From a virus, in the IMG/VR virus record IMGVR_UViG_3300030117_001860, positions 1-35,193 of that record: a stretch of DNA of 35,193 nucleotides, one strand, 5' to 3'. Within the stretch, counting starts at the first letter, position 1, and every line of letters starts with the position of its first letter. The notes below the pieces were generated by a model, which was given only the letters and a program-made list of their open reading frames with translations, was not told the origin of the DNA and made no database searches. Below are positions 13,719-20,808 of this stretch, piece after piece. The translations under genes were made by a program, and so were the position numbers.

Positions 13719-14518
13719 CAACAGGATCAATTCAAATTTCAAACGAAAAATATCATTCTGATGATGCGATCTCAGCATCAATGAAAAAAGTAATGGTAAA
13801 GCATGGCCCGAAAGCTTACTGGAACTCTTTTCTAAATCCTGACAGGCCAGAACATAAACCGACAAGTGCAATGCTCTTGGGAACATTGACTCATTGTGCT
13901 GTATTAGAACCTGATGAACTGACAAAAAGATTTGTTGCAGTATCTTCCAGGACAACCAAAAAAGGAAAAGAGGAGGCAAAAGAGGCTGAAGCAAAAGGTC
14001 TTACGGCTGTCACTGAAGCTGATATGGAAAATGCGATCAAGATGAGGGATGCTGTATTCTCAGAACCTCATGCCAAAAAATTACTGAGCTTTGGTATTGC
14101 AGAGAAATCATATTGGTGGGATGACAAATCCACTGGTTTGACTTGTAAGTGCAGGCCAGATTGGCTTAATAAAGATATTATTGTAGATCTTAAAACCAGC
14201 AGATCAGGAGCAAACCCTAGAGACTTTGCAAAGGCTGTTGCTAATTTCACCTATCATCTCCAGGCAAAACATTATCTCAATGGTATTCCATCAGCAAAAA
14301 GATTTATTTTTCTTGTAGTGCAATCTGAATATCCATTTGATGTCGGTTTATGGGAGTTGGATGATGATGCGTTGAAAGAAGGGCAAAAACTTTCTAGAGA
14401 AGCTCTAGATAAGATTGCCGAATGTCGCCTGCTTGATGATTGGCCAAGCTGGTGTCAAACAGGAGTTCAATCTTTATCCTTGCCCCGATGGGCATATTCA
14501 ACCCCAATAGAACAATGA
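13715..14518 (+). CDS. RecE-like PD-(D/E)XK exonuclease (DUF3799 type)
   Basis: 267 aa, the size of the catalytic half of exonuclease VIII-like phage enzymes. Motifs: GTLTH with His60, a Glu at 130 (AEKSYWW), CRPDWL with Asp149, IVDLKTS with Asp158 and Lys160, and HLQAKHYL with Gln183. These form the metal site that degrades one strand of duplex DNA ends to leave 3' single-stranded tails. The next gene encodes a Rad52-type annealing protein, the usual partner, and the two overlap at ATGA. Confidence 0.9.
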   Translation: MTTGSIQISNEKYHSDDAISASMKKVMVKHGPKAYWNSFLNPDRPEHKPTSAMLLGTLTHCAVLEPDELTKRFVAVSSRTTKKGKEEAKEAEAKGLTAVTEADMENAIKMRDAVFSEPHAKKLLSFGIAEKSYWWDDKSTGLTCKCRPDWLNKDIIVDLKTSRSGANPRDFAKAVANFTYHLQAKHYLNGIPSAKRFIFLVVQSEYPFDVGLWELDDDALKEGQKLSREALDKIAECRLLDDWPSWCQTGVQSLSLPRWAYSTPIEQ

Positions 14519-15150
14519 GTTTTAATGAAGAGCAGAAAAAACTGCTGAATCAAAAAATTAACAAAGACAATGTATCCTTCAGAAGTGGTGGAGGTGGTCA
14601 AAAGCTAGCTTATGTTGAAAGCTGGCACGTTATAAAAGAAGCCAACCGTATTTTCGGTTTTGATGGCTGGAGTTCTGAAACATTAGAAACATCTTTAGTT
14701 GCTGAAGATTCCAAGTGTGTTTCTTACATTGCAAAGGTAAGAATTACCGTTGGAAATGTTATTAGAGAGGGAACAGGTGCTGGTCATGGCCGCATGGGTG
14801 GTGTAGGTGATAAGCATGAATCAGCAATCAAAGAGGCAGAGAGTGACGCAAGAAAAAGATGTCTTATGCAGTTTGGAGATTCCTTTGGCCTGTCTTTATA
14901 TGATAAGGGCAAGGCTTGGTCTAAGACTGAGGACAGCAAACAAGCTGCCACCTCCAGTGATAAACCGATTGATAGATCCGACAGTGAAAAGTTCATCAAA
15001 GAATGTGAAGCCTTTATTAATAAACCAGCTAACAAAACCAAGCTGGGGATATTAAAGAAAAACATTTCCAAACGATATGAAACTAAAACTATTAGTGAAG
15101 ATCAAAGAGATGGATTACTGACACTTATTCTAGAGAAGGAGGATTCATGA
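14515..15150 (+). CDS. Rad52/Rad22-type single-strand annealing protein
   Basis: 211 aa from ATG 14515, which overlaps the exonuclease stop; an upstream in-frame ATG (14440) would lie deep inside that gene and is less likely. The first 140 residues match Rad52-type annealing proteins: LAYVESWHVIKEANRIFGFD then GWSSE, the G-rich turn GTGAGHGRMGG, and AIKEAESDARKRCLMQFGDSFG. The C-terminal third is charged, possibly for contact with the host single-strand binding protein. Together with the exonuclease it would repair and concatenate phage DNA and promote genetic exchange. Confidence 0.9.
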   Translation: MSFNEEQKKLLNQKINKDNVSFRSGGGGQKLAYVESWHVIKEANRIFGFDGWSSETLETSLVAEDSKCVSYIAKVRITVGNVIREGTGAGHGRMGGVGDKHESAIKEAESDARKRCLMQFGDSFGLSLYDKGKAWSKTEDSKQAATSSDKPIDRSDSEKFIKECEAFINKPANKTKLGILKKNISKRYETKTISEDQRDGLLTLILEKEDS

Positions 15151-15353
15151 ATGAACTGATCACATCAGATCAACTGGCTGAAGAGCTTGGTGTAAAACCA
15201 CAAACTGTGCGACTTTGGAGAACCAAAAGTCGTAAGGGAAGACCATCTGGTCCGAAATGGACTGTGATCCGTCAACCCAATACCCATTCAAGAAATATAC
15301 GTTACCACCGTAGCGATATTGAAGAATGGCAAAACACAAACAACCCTAACTAA
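15147..15353 (+). CDS. Excisionase-like / MerR-type HTH protein
   Basis: 68 aa. ITSDQLAEELGVKPQTVRLW (residues 4-23) is a clear helix-turn-helix of the HTH_17/excisionase type, followed by a wing-like basic segment and RYHRSDIEEW, the typical end of such domains. It could bend DNA during excision or act as a simple regulator of the operon. No integrase occurs in the window, so the excision role is doubtful. The start overlaps the Rad52-like gene stop. Confidence 0.75.
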   Translation: MNELITSDQLAEELGVKPQTVRLWRTKSRKGRPSGPKWTVIRQPNTHSRNIRYHRSDIEEWQNTNNPN

Positions 15354-15362
15354 CTTATTCAA

Positions 15363-15668
15363 ATGGAATCAGCATTTACAGCACGTTTTAAATTCATTGC
15401 AAACAGAAGGAAAAAAAGCGGAAACGATTGTGACCGTTATTTATTGATTGACTACACTCCAGAAGAGGCAAGAAAGGCAGCCAAATGGCTTATTGCTCAA
15501 GCTGATGCCTGCGATACCCCTGGAGGATCTACCATCAGGAAATATACTTCTAGAACAAACTATGAAGAAATCCCTGGGTTCACCATATTCGGCAGTCAGT
15601 GGTCTATTGATCCACATTCTGAGGAAGAATGGGTTGATGGCCGTGGCACGATAGCACCGAGGGTCTAA
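15363..15668 (+). CDS. Unknown 101-aa protein
   Basis: A mixed, soluble protein starting MESAFTARFKFIANRRKKSG and containing YTPEEARKAAKWLIAQADAC (about residues 38-57), probably a helix, then a more strand-like part rich in Gly, Ser and Trp. Ten bases separate it from the HTH gene, and it is the last gene before the structured intergenic region. Family not recognised. Confidence 0.6.
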   Translation: MESAFTARFKFIANRRKKSGNDCDRYLLIDYTPEEARKAAKWLIAQADACDTPGGSTIRKYTSRTNYEEIPGFTIFGSQWSIDPHSEEEWVDGRGTIAPRV

Positions 15669-15903
15669 CTTTTATAGGGGCATTGGTGTTAATTGCTAAT
15701 CTGATCCCACTTAGTTCGGCTTGATCGAATCAGAGGGGCAAGAAATTAAATTTCTTGAGGGCAAAGATTAAATTTTGCAAGGTGATAACTCTGGGAGGCC
15801 CCCAGTAGGGAAGCCAATAATAGGTGACCATTTAAGTGGACGGCAAAAATCTTATGAATCAAAATCAGACAAGTTTACATCATATAAGACCCCTTTTTTA
15901 TTT
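15669..15903 (+). other. Structured intergenic region, possible 5' leader RNA
   Basis: This 235-base stretch has no convincing gene but several inverted repeats. CTGAT/ATCAG encloses TTCG/CGAA (about 15700-15733). CAAGAAATT-A-AATTTCTTG is a perfect 19-base palindrome (about 15739-15757). GCAAA/TTTGC (about 15761-15778) and CTGGG/CCCAG (about 15791-15805) follow. The second and third hairpins look like a 22-24-base imperfect direct repeat, each with GGGCAA and TTAAATTT. It lies directly before a run of small genes, so a regulatory leader or small RNA is possible; no known riboswitch class was matched. Confidence 0.45.
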
Positions 15904-15990
15904 ATGACAACAGCCGAAAAAATTGCAGCAGCTAGGAAAAGAGTTGCTGAACTTGAATTATTAATCAAACTATGGAGTAAATCAAAATGA
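15904..15990 (+). CDS. 28-aa conserved-type phage peptide
   Basis: ATG 15904 encodes MTTAEKIAAARKRVAELELL and IKLWSKSK. I recognise nearly the same peptide from marine cyanobacterial phages, and the helical pattern suggests a coiled coil. The stop overlaps the next ATG (ATGA). A longer frame with a TTG start at 15775 runs through the structured leader and is less likely. Function unknown. Confidence 0.6.
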   Translation: MTTAEKIAAARKRVAELELLIKLWSKSK

Positions 15991-16256
15991 ATCAAGAAAA
16001 CCTAGAAAAAAAAGTAAATTTTCTAAAAGAAAATTATGATGTTATAGCAAAAAAAATCACTCATTATGATGCAGCTTTTAGAATCTTAGATAACCATATT
16101 GCTAAGAAAACTGAAGACATTGATAAGATGGATGCCATTGCAAGGAAATCAGATAAAACTTTTGAAGGTATTATGAAATCTATTCAGATTTTAATGAATA
16201 CACAATTACTTCTAAAAGAACAGCTTGATAAATTAGAAAAAAAAATAGATCGATGA
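15987..16256 (+). CDS. Coiled-coil protein, 89 aa
   Basis: An almost wholly helical protein, from NLEKKVNFLKENYDVIAKKI to LLLKEQLDKLEKKIDR, with heptad-like spacing of Leu and Ile. No membrane segment or signal. It overlaps the 28-aa peptide gene and the 210-aa gene by four bases each. It may form a complex with the similarly helical C-terminus of its neighbour. Function unknown. Confidence 0.65.
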   Translation: MNQENLEKKVNFLKENYDVIAKKITHYDAAFRILDNHIAKKTEDIDKMDAIARKSDKTFEGIMKSIQILMNTQLLLKEQLDKLEKKIDR

Positions 16257-16885
16257 GGACAACATTAGCAGACCTCAGAGGCAAACTTGTTGCATGGAAA
16301 GGCTGGGAAACTAGCCAAAGGCATAACAGGACATGGATTTGTATTTCTAAAGCTTATGTCATCCCCTGGGATAGAAATATGGCAATTCAAAAAATTGTTG
16401 AAAAAAAAGGTGGGTTTAATTTACATCATTTTTGGCTTACAGGTGATAAACAAACCAATGTTCCACAACCAATTCATCTGTATGACAAGGTGGGAGGTGT
16501 CGGCATTGTTCGTAGTTATATGAGAAATAATGGATCTATTGACTACACAATAAAAATGCCTTCTGATCTTTGGAATGTAGAAAGTTTTATAGATTTATAT
16601 AATGAAGAATATAAAAAAACATCAGAAAAACAAAAAATTCAAAGATTAGAAGAAGGGCTAAAACATATTGAAGAACACGAAAAAGATAATGAGCATATTT
16701 TATATGGTTTAACTAGATCAATAAGTAGTTTAAAAAAAGAATTAGAAGAAGAAAAAAGATTTATTGAAAATTCACTTAAAGCTACAAACAGGGCTTTAAA
16801 AACAGTAAAAATGAATGGCAAATGTAAAAAATTAGATTTAATAAAATTTCCAAGTAAAAAAATCCGTAAACAAAAAGTTTTTTAA
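16253..16885 (+). CDS. Unknown 210-aa protein with globular N-terminus and coiled-coil C-terminus
   Basis: The first ~120 residues look globular, with aromatic and Gly residues (RTWICISKAYVIPWDRNM, GGFNLHHFWLTGDK, YDKVGGVGIVRSYM). Residues about 125-190 are charged helix with many Glu and Lys. The end is basic. No catalytic motif identified. It is coupled to the preceding coiled-coil gene and shares its A/T-rich DNA. It is one of the largest genes here with no assigned function and could be a host-takeover or lysis factor. Confidence 0.6.
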   Translation: MRTTLADLRGKLVAWKGWETSQRHNRTWICISKAYVIPWDRNMAIQKIVEKKGGFNLHHFWLTGDKQTNVPQPIHLYDKVGGVGIVRSYMRNNGSIDYTIKMPSDLWNVESFIDLYNEEYKKTSEKQKIQRLEEGLKHIEEHEKDNEHILYGLTRSISSLKKELEEEKRFIENSLKATNRALKTVKMNGKCKKLDLIKFPSKKIRKQKVF

Positions 16886-16888
16886 CAA

Positions 16889-17035
16889 ATGAAAAACAAA
16901 GACCTGATCAAAAATTACTATGACCAACTTGCAGAATTACAGAAACAATACTGGTTTGAAGGTATGGAAACCAAAGAATATTGTGTAAGATATGATGCTA
17001 TAAAGAAAAGGATAGCGGAACTAGAAAATGAGTGA
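16889..17035 (+). CDS. Small helical protein, 48 aa
   Basis: ATG 16889 starts MKNKDLIKNYYDQLAELQKQ and continues YWFEGMETKEYCVRYDAIKK to ELENE. Helical, no signal sequence. It starts three bases after the upstream stop and overlaps the next gene by eight bases, which supports translation. No family recognised. Confidence 0.55.
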   Translation: MKNKDLIKNYYDQLAELQKQYWFEGMETKEYCVRYDAIKKRIAELENE

Positions 17036-17312
17036 TTCAATAAAACTAAGACGATTAAAAGAAATAAGACGTAAAGATTTAGAAAAAAACCTTTTAGATG
17101 TAGAACTAAAAGGATATGACCATTATATTTTTATTAATGACCGCAACAAAGCACAAGTTGTTTCAAAACAGGGTGGCTGGGTTTCAGAGCATATAAAAAC
17201 TGCAATCCTAAAATTTAATTTTGAGATTGATAAGACTGACTCTATGTTAGTTAAAGATTTTGAAAAGAAACATCTTAACGAATACGAAAAAACTTTTTCA
17301 AAGGATGTTTAG
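17028..17312 (+). CDS. Unknown 94-aa protein, last of the rightward block
   Basis: It begins MSDSIKLRRLKEIRRKDLEK, with a middle part that looks strand-rich (YDHYIFINDRNKAQVVSKQG, about residues 30-49) and a helical end. It overlaps the end of the opposing gene (17275-17550) by 38 bases, so the two transcripts collide tail to tail. Family not recognised. Confidence 0.55.
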   Translation: MSDSIKLRRLKEIRRKDLEKNLLDVELKGYDHYIFINDRNKAQVVSKQGGWVSEHIKTAILKFNFEIDKTDSMLVKDFEKKHLNEYEKTFSKDV

Positions 17313-17550
17313 GTTTCTTTTTTCTCATCTCTGTTACAACACGATTTGCTTCTAGTTCTATAAGCCTGTTTAATAATGATGCCATAAAAATATCCTGATC
17401 AAATTTTTTTCTGACAAGATGTGTACAATATCTTTTTATATTATCTAAATCATTAGCTTTCATAATTTCTCTACATTCCATTTCAACTTCTAATTCTATT
17501 TCTGGAGGTGCAGGTTCTATATTTATGTTGAGAAATTTAGTAATTTTCAT
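17275..17550 (-). CDS. Unknown 91-aa acidic-then-basic protein
   Basis: ATG 17550 is chosen because it lies just after the stop of the upstream 58-aa gene. Residues 1-30 (MKITKFLNINIEPAPPEIEL) are acidic with Pro, the centre is helical (NDLDNIKRYCTHLVRKKFDQ then ASLLNRLIELEANRVV), and the end is strongly basic (RKKKPKHPLKKF). No membrane segment. It converges with the 94-aa gene. Family not recognised. Confidence 0.55.
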   Translation of the reverse strand: MKITKFLNINIEPAPPEIELEVEMECREIMKANDLDNIKRYCTHLVRKKFDQDIFMASLLNRLIELEANRVVTEMRKKKPKHPLKKFFRIR

Positions 17551-17551
17551 T

Positions 17552-17728
17552 TTACTGAAGTCCAGTGGTTGAACCTGGGAACATCCTTGATTCAATAAAA
17601 GCAACTGCTTGATCGTCTATTGTGTTATCTGTCTGTTTTGCAATTGCCTTAAGAAGATCCATAATCAATCTCTTCATTGCTTTTGATTTTATAAATACAA
17701 GAAGAATAGGTTTTAGAATTTTTACCAT
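17552..17728 (-). CDS. Small amphipathic protein, 58 aa
   Basis: ATG 17728. MVKILKPILLVFIKSKAMKR starts with a hydrophobic segment; LIMDLLKAIAKQTDNTIDDQ and AVAFIESRMFPG follow. I recall similar short proteins in cyanophage genomes, where a membrane or lysis-related role is suspected but unproven. It stops one base before the next gene. The upstream 65-base gap holds promoter-like boxes in both directions. Confidence 0.55.
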   Translation of the reverse strand: MVKILKPILLVFIKSKAMKRLIMDLLKAIAKQTDNTIDDQAVAFIESRMFPGSTTGLQ

Positions 17729-17750
17729 CGTTTTTATGTGTTACTTCCCA

Positions 17751-17779
17751 AACATAGCTAAGATGCTAGTATTAGACAA
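17751..17779. promoter_or_regulatory. Divergent promoter region
   Basis: For the leftward genes, TTGTCT (17779-17774) and TATGTT (17756-17751) are 17 bases apart on the minus strand. For the rightward genes, an extended -10 TG-C-TAGTAT lies at 17764-17772, with only a poor -35. The gap separates oppositely directed genes, so promoters are required near here. The boxes themselves are modest matches. Confidence 0.4.
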
Positions 17780-17793
17780 GAATCTTAACTTTC

Positions 17794-18063
17794 ATGGCTG
17801 AAGAGAAGGAAGACAAAGAAGGTATTGAATGGGGTGATCTGTTTGGTCACACTATCCGATTTATGATTTTGACCTGGAGTTTATCAATGATGACTTTGGG
17901 GTACATGGGTAAAGTAAGGATTGACGGAGCGTTTACGGCTGGACTCGTCAGTGGGGTGCTCGGAAGTTATGGAATTAGTGTAGGACAGAAGAAAAGTGGC
18001 ACGAATAATGGCAATGCACCTAAAATAGTGGATAATAGTAAAAACAAAGTAGGTGTCAAATGA
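17794..18063 (+). CDS. Small membrane protein, possible holin
   Basis: 89 aa. The acidic N-terminal tail (AEEKEDKEGIEWGD) is followed by one transmembrane helix (FMILTWSLSMMTLGYMG, about residues 23-39), a short loop, and a second Gly-rich hydrophobic stretch (AFTAGLVSGVLGSYGISVG). The C-terminus is polar. Size and layout fit a holin, which would form pores to release a lysin; such proteins are common in cyanophages under this tentative label. No lysin was found beside it, so this stays inference. Its stop overlaps the next gene's ATG. Confidence 0.55.
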   Translation: MAEEKEDKEGIEWGDLFGHTIRFMILTWSLSMMTLGYMGKVRIDGAFTAGLVSGVLGSYGISVGQKKSGTNNGNAPKIVDNSKNKVGVK

Positions 18064-18578
18064 AAAAACTACTACCTTTTATATTTCTTGTTTCCGCACC
18101 AGCTTATGCAGATATAACGCATAGTATTCAATCAGTAGCGAGTGTATCTACATTAGGTGCTAGTGCCACTTCGGAGCGTATTGCGTCTTCTATTAGTGTT
18201 GCAGGTACAAACGTTACACCTAAAGCAAATACGGTAGCAGGTCAAATAGGTTCTCTTGACCTAGCTGATGCTGGCATTACTAACGGTGTTCCTACTGTAG
18301 ACTACGATACGAGTTTTAACGTAGTAAATACAGGTGATGCTTTCTCAGCAAGTGAAACATTTTTGCAAGGCGATAGTACAAGTACAACAGCAACGACAGT
18401 TACAAATGGTATTGCTGCCTTGCCTCTTTTAGGCTCCTATACGGTGGTATCTGGTGGCGATCCTGGTTCTGTAGCAATCACAATGGATAGTGGACAAGCA
18501 TTGACAGTTAATTTGGCAGATATGGGTGCTGGTACTACTGCTACGTTACAAAGCACTATTACTCTTGGCCTTGATTAA
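18060..18578 (+). CDS. Secreted beta-rich protein 1, 172 aa
   Basis: A classical signal peptide: MKKLLPFIFLVSAPAYA with cleavage expected after AYA (residue 17). The mature part is rich in Ser, Thr, Ala and Gly with short repeats, low in charge, and probably beta-structured. It is the first of three consecutive genes with signal-like segments, a combination I have seen in marine cyanophages. A role at the host envelope during lysis or superinfection exclusion is possible, but none is proven. Confidence 0.65.
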   Translation: MKKLLPFIFLVSAPAYADITHSIQSVASVSTLGASATSERIASSISVAGTNVTPKANTVAGQIGSLDLADAGITNGVPTVDYDTSFNVVNTGDAFSASETFLQGDSTSTTATTVTNGIAALPLLGSYTVVSGGDPGSVAITMDSGQALTVNLADMGAGTTATLQSTITLGLD

Positions 18579-19006
18579 TGAGATGGCTTCTATGCCTGTT
18601 TCTTACAGTGCCTAGTGCATATGCAGGTAGTATCACGCCTAGATTTACAACAGGTCAAATGGAGTCATCCAGCCGTAGCGTATCTACGATCCAAGAAACG
18701 ATTGTTACTGAAAACTATAGAACAGGTTTCAGCTATACAGTTCAAGGCCATAATATTAAAACAGATTCATATATCTCACCTGATGCGACATATACAACAA
18801 GTCAAAATACAGGCAATGGAGCAGTTAATTTTCAATGGGTGACACCAGAATTAACAAGCAAGCCTCAGTGGGAAATCGTGAGCCAAGGGGCAGACTTTTC
18901 TCTTGTAGAGAACTTCTTAGCTCCAGGATTAGACGCAATATCGGTAATAAATCGCACACAAACCATAGAAACCCAAACAACTTCCTTAAGTATCTTTTCC
19001 CAATAG
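18578..19006 (+). CDS. Secreted protein 2, 142 aa
   Basis: MRWLLCLFLTVPSAYAG is a signal peptide with cleavage expected after AYA. The mature part begins SITPRFTTGQMESSSRSVST and ends TTSLSIFSQ, and is rich in Thr and Ser. This beginning and the FSQ end match a cyanophage protein type I remember, function unknown. The ATG shares one base with the upstream stop. Its last 172 bases overlap the frame of the third secreted gene. Confidence 0.65.
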   Translation: MRWLLCLFLTVPSAYAGSITPRFTTGQMESSSRSVSTIQETIVTENYRTGFSYTVQGHNIKTDSYISPDATYTTSQNTGNGAVNFQWVTPELTSKPQWEIVSQGADFSLVENFLAPGLDAISVINRTQTIETQTTSLSIFSQ

Positions 19007-19620
19007 GATTACTGTTTACAAGTCCTCTTTATGCTAGTAATACAATAAGTTCGCCTTCGGCCAGTTCGTCTGGAACGGTCATTAATAATGGATACCAGAC
19101 TATAAATGGAAACTTTCCTACTCATAGATTTTCAAATGGAATACAATGCCAACTTCCCACTTTGGCTATCACTCCCTTTGTCACTAAAGGAGAAAATTTT
19201 TCCCTTCCAAGAAGTACAATCTCTAGAACCAATATTTATGACAGTGCAAAAGACAGTGATACAGGCCAGTTGCTTAATCCTGGGGACATTTTATATGTTG
19301 CAGAACAAGAAAGATTAGATCAAACAGTATATAACTTAAATTATGGAATCACTGCTAGTTTCCAAATACCTTTAGGTAAAAACTTTAACAAGGAGTGTTT
19401 AGAAGCAGCCCAAACATATAGAAAGTATCAGGAGTTTATGCTTGATGCCAAGAAATTAGAAGTCAATCTCAATCGTCTTAAAATATGTGCCGAGCAACTG
19501 AAACTTGGTGTTAAGTATGTGGGAGATGATGCTGTTAGTTGCCGTAACGTGGTTTTGACAACTGTACCTAATCAGGTTTTACCTCATCAGCATTCTTTGA
19601 CTTCTGAAAACGACCAATAA
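18835..19620 (+). CDS. Secreted protein 3 with unclear start
   Basis: The conserved-looking part begins at a signal sequence, FLKYLFPIGLLFTSPLYA (DNA from about 18982), with cleavage after LYA, then a beta-rich part (QCQLPTLAITPFVTKGENFS) and a helical region with Cys residues (KLEVNLNRLKICAEQLKLGV). No ATG, GTG or TTG lies just before the signal; the nearest in-frame ATG is 18835, which adds 49 polar residues and a 172-base overlap with the upstream gene. A rare start codon or frameshift is possible. The end overlaps the opposing gene by 53 bases. Confidence 0.6.
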   Translation: MGDTRINKQASVGNREPRGRLFSCRELLSSRIRRNIGNKSHTNHRNPNNFLKYLFPIGLLFTSPLYASNTISSPSASSSGTVINNGYQTINGNFPTHRFSNGIQCQLPTLAITPFVTKGENFSLPRSTISRTNIYDSAKDSDTGQLLNPGDILYVAEQERLDQTVYNLNYGITASFQIPLGKNFNKECLEAAQTYRKYQEFMLDAKKLEVNLNRLKICAEQLKLGVKYVGDDAVSCRNVVLTTVPNQVLPHQHSLTSENDQ

Positions 19621-20209
19621 CCTTTTTAAAAACGGTCTTACTTAATGATTTAAGAACTCCCAAAAGTAATGGGCTACTGGCAGCCAACAGAGAAATAGTA
19701 ACGACATTAAGAGCAGCACTAGGCGTAGGTAGTACTGATTTAACGAAAGTGACTTCTTCAAGAATTGGTACGCAATCTACCCCATTATCACCACGTTTGT
19801 AAGCAATGATCCTCTGAGTTCTTAAATCTGTTGTAAAACTTCCCACAGGCAATACTCGTGATAAATCTGGACAGGGGGGAGGTTCTATATTTTCTACCTT
19901 TTTTTTTGGTGGTGGCACAATAGGAGGTTTGTATATTGCTTGTTGCTCTGATTGCGTAGGTGTTACTGTTTTAATAAGTTTGCTTGGATCGTATTCTATT
20001 GGATTAAACGAAGGCATTTCTCCTTCTGGGCAAGTTATATATGCATTTCTGTCGTTGTATAAAATACTAGGATTTTTTGTTATCTCTAAATCTCTGTGAT
20101 ATAAATTACAGCCAGGAATATTACCTGTTAAAACGTGTTCTATTGTTAAGGGTGTTTCTAGTATATCTATCTTCGGTATTTTTATCTCAGGTACTTTAAT
20201 CGTAGGCAT
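19568..20209 (-). CDS. Pro-rich protein with C-terminal membrane segment, 213 aa
   Basis: It starts with repeated short units (IKVPEIKIPKIDI), has Cys-containing segments (GNIPGCNLYHRD, AYITCPEGEMPSF, EPPPCPDLSRVLPVGSF), and a Pro-rich linker (KPPIVPPPKKK). A hydrophobic stretch (ALNVVTISLLAASSPLLLGV, about residues 165-184) then precedes a basic end. This looks like a single-pass membrane protein; orientation is not certain. Similar proteins occur in cyanophages with unknown function. It overlaps the zinc-ribbon gene at its start. Confidence 0.6.
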   Translation of the reverse strand: MPTIKVPEIKIPKIDILETPLTIEHVLTGNIPGCNLYHRDLEITKNPSILYNDRNAYITCPEGEMPSFNPIEYDPSKLIKTVTPTQSEQQAIYKPPIVPPPKKKVENIEPPPCPDLSRVLPVGSFTTDLRTQRIIAYKRGDNGVDCVPILEEVTFVKSVLPTPSAALNVVTISLLAASSPLLLGVLKSLSKTVFKKVIGRFQKSKNADEVKPD

Positions 20210-20357
20210 CTCTTTTCTTTAACACCTCTACCTCTGAGAAGCATTTAGGACAAGATAAATTAGTCATTACAGAAAACTCAGGATAACCATTCATATCTTC
20301 TTCAATATCAATGTCTCCACCTATTATTAGCTCTGTATCGCACCAATAACAATTCAT
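20196..20357 (-). CDS. Small zinc-ribbon protein, 53 aa
   Basis: ATG 20357 encodes MNCYWCDTELIIGGDIDIEE, then NLSCPKCFSEVEV. The CxxC pair at 3 and 6 and the CPKC pair at 36 and 39 form a zinc ribbon. This combination is common as a small cyanophage protein. It overlaps its neighbours at both ends (by four bases upstream and 14 downstream). A protein or nucleic acid contact role is likely; none is known. Confidence 0.7.
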   Translation of the reverse strand: MNCYWCDTELIIGGDIDIEEDMNGYPEFSVMTNLSCPKCFSEVEVLKKRDAYD

Positions 20358-20578
20358 TTGATTATTGGCATAGATGGGCCTGTGACTTTTGGTAAACCTT
20401 TATCTAAAACCTTTGGCATCATGCCTTGCACGTTACCAAGAATCTCATTCATTACCTTTGCTTTGAACTGTTCTGACGTTACATACCTGTAACCTATTAC
20501 GCCCGTAGCAGTCATGGAAGCTACCATTAGGAATGAGATGATACTTAAAATATTAGCTATTTTTTGAAACATGATCAA
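20354..20578 (-). CDS. Small single-pass membrane protein, 74 aa
   Basis: The N-terminal segment IANILSIISFLMVASMTATG (about residues 7-26) with VIGYRYVTS forms a membrane anchor. It is followed by a charged part and the ending PKVLDKGLPKVTGPSMP, which I recognise from other marine cyanophages. Starts at 20578 and 20572 are both possible. It lies downstream of the tail fibre accessory genes. Function unknown. Confidence 0.65.
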   Translation of the reverse strand: MIMFQKIANILSIISFLMVASMTATGVIGYRYVTSEQFKAKVMNEILGNVQGMMPKVLDKGLPKVTGPSMPIIK

Positions 20579-20607
20579 AGAAGTTATTAATAAAATGGTA
20601 GCACCAC

Positions 20608-20805
20608 TTACGTTGATGACGCTGTTTTTTCTTGTGGGGTTGATGCCTGTGTTTCTTGTAGCTGGTTTTCTTCGGATTCTTGCATCTCCAAAATCTGCTG
20701 ATCCAGCAACTTTATCGCACCAGTAATCTCATAGAGATTTGCTAACTGCTTTTCTTTTTCTAACAACAAATGTTGTTTTGTTTCTAATAGTTTTTGTGTA
20801 TTCAT
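20608..20805 (-). CDS. Coiled-coil protein, 65 aa
   Basis: LLETKQHLLLEKEKQLANLY and AIKLLDQQILEMQESEE give a helical, charged protein with a Gln/Thr/Ser-rich end. It is three bases from the 95-aa gene upstream. It may support fibre assembly given its place after the tail fibre gene. No family recognised. Confidence 0.55.
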   Translation of the reverse strand: MNTQKLLETKQHLLLEKEKQLANLYEITGAIKLLDQQILEMQESEENQLQETQASTPQEKTASST

Positions 20806-20808
20806 AAT

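Noticed and set aside
15775-15903. Longer TTG-started form of the 28-aa peptide
   Set aside because: The extra 43 codons run through the hairpin region and are unlike the known peptide, which begins MTTAEK at 15904.
15669-15903. Known riboswitch (glutamine-type glnA / downstream-peptide, cobalamin)
   Set aside because: Short similarities such as AGTAGG and GGTGA are present, but the required conserved core strings and helix order are not.
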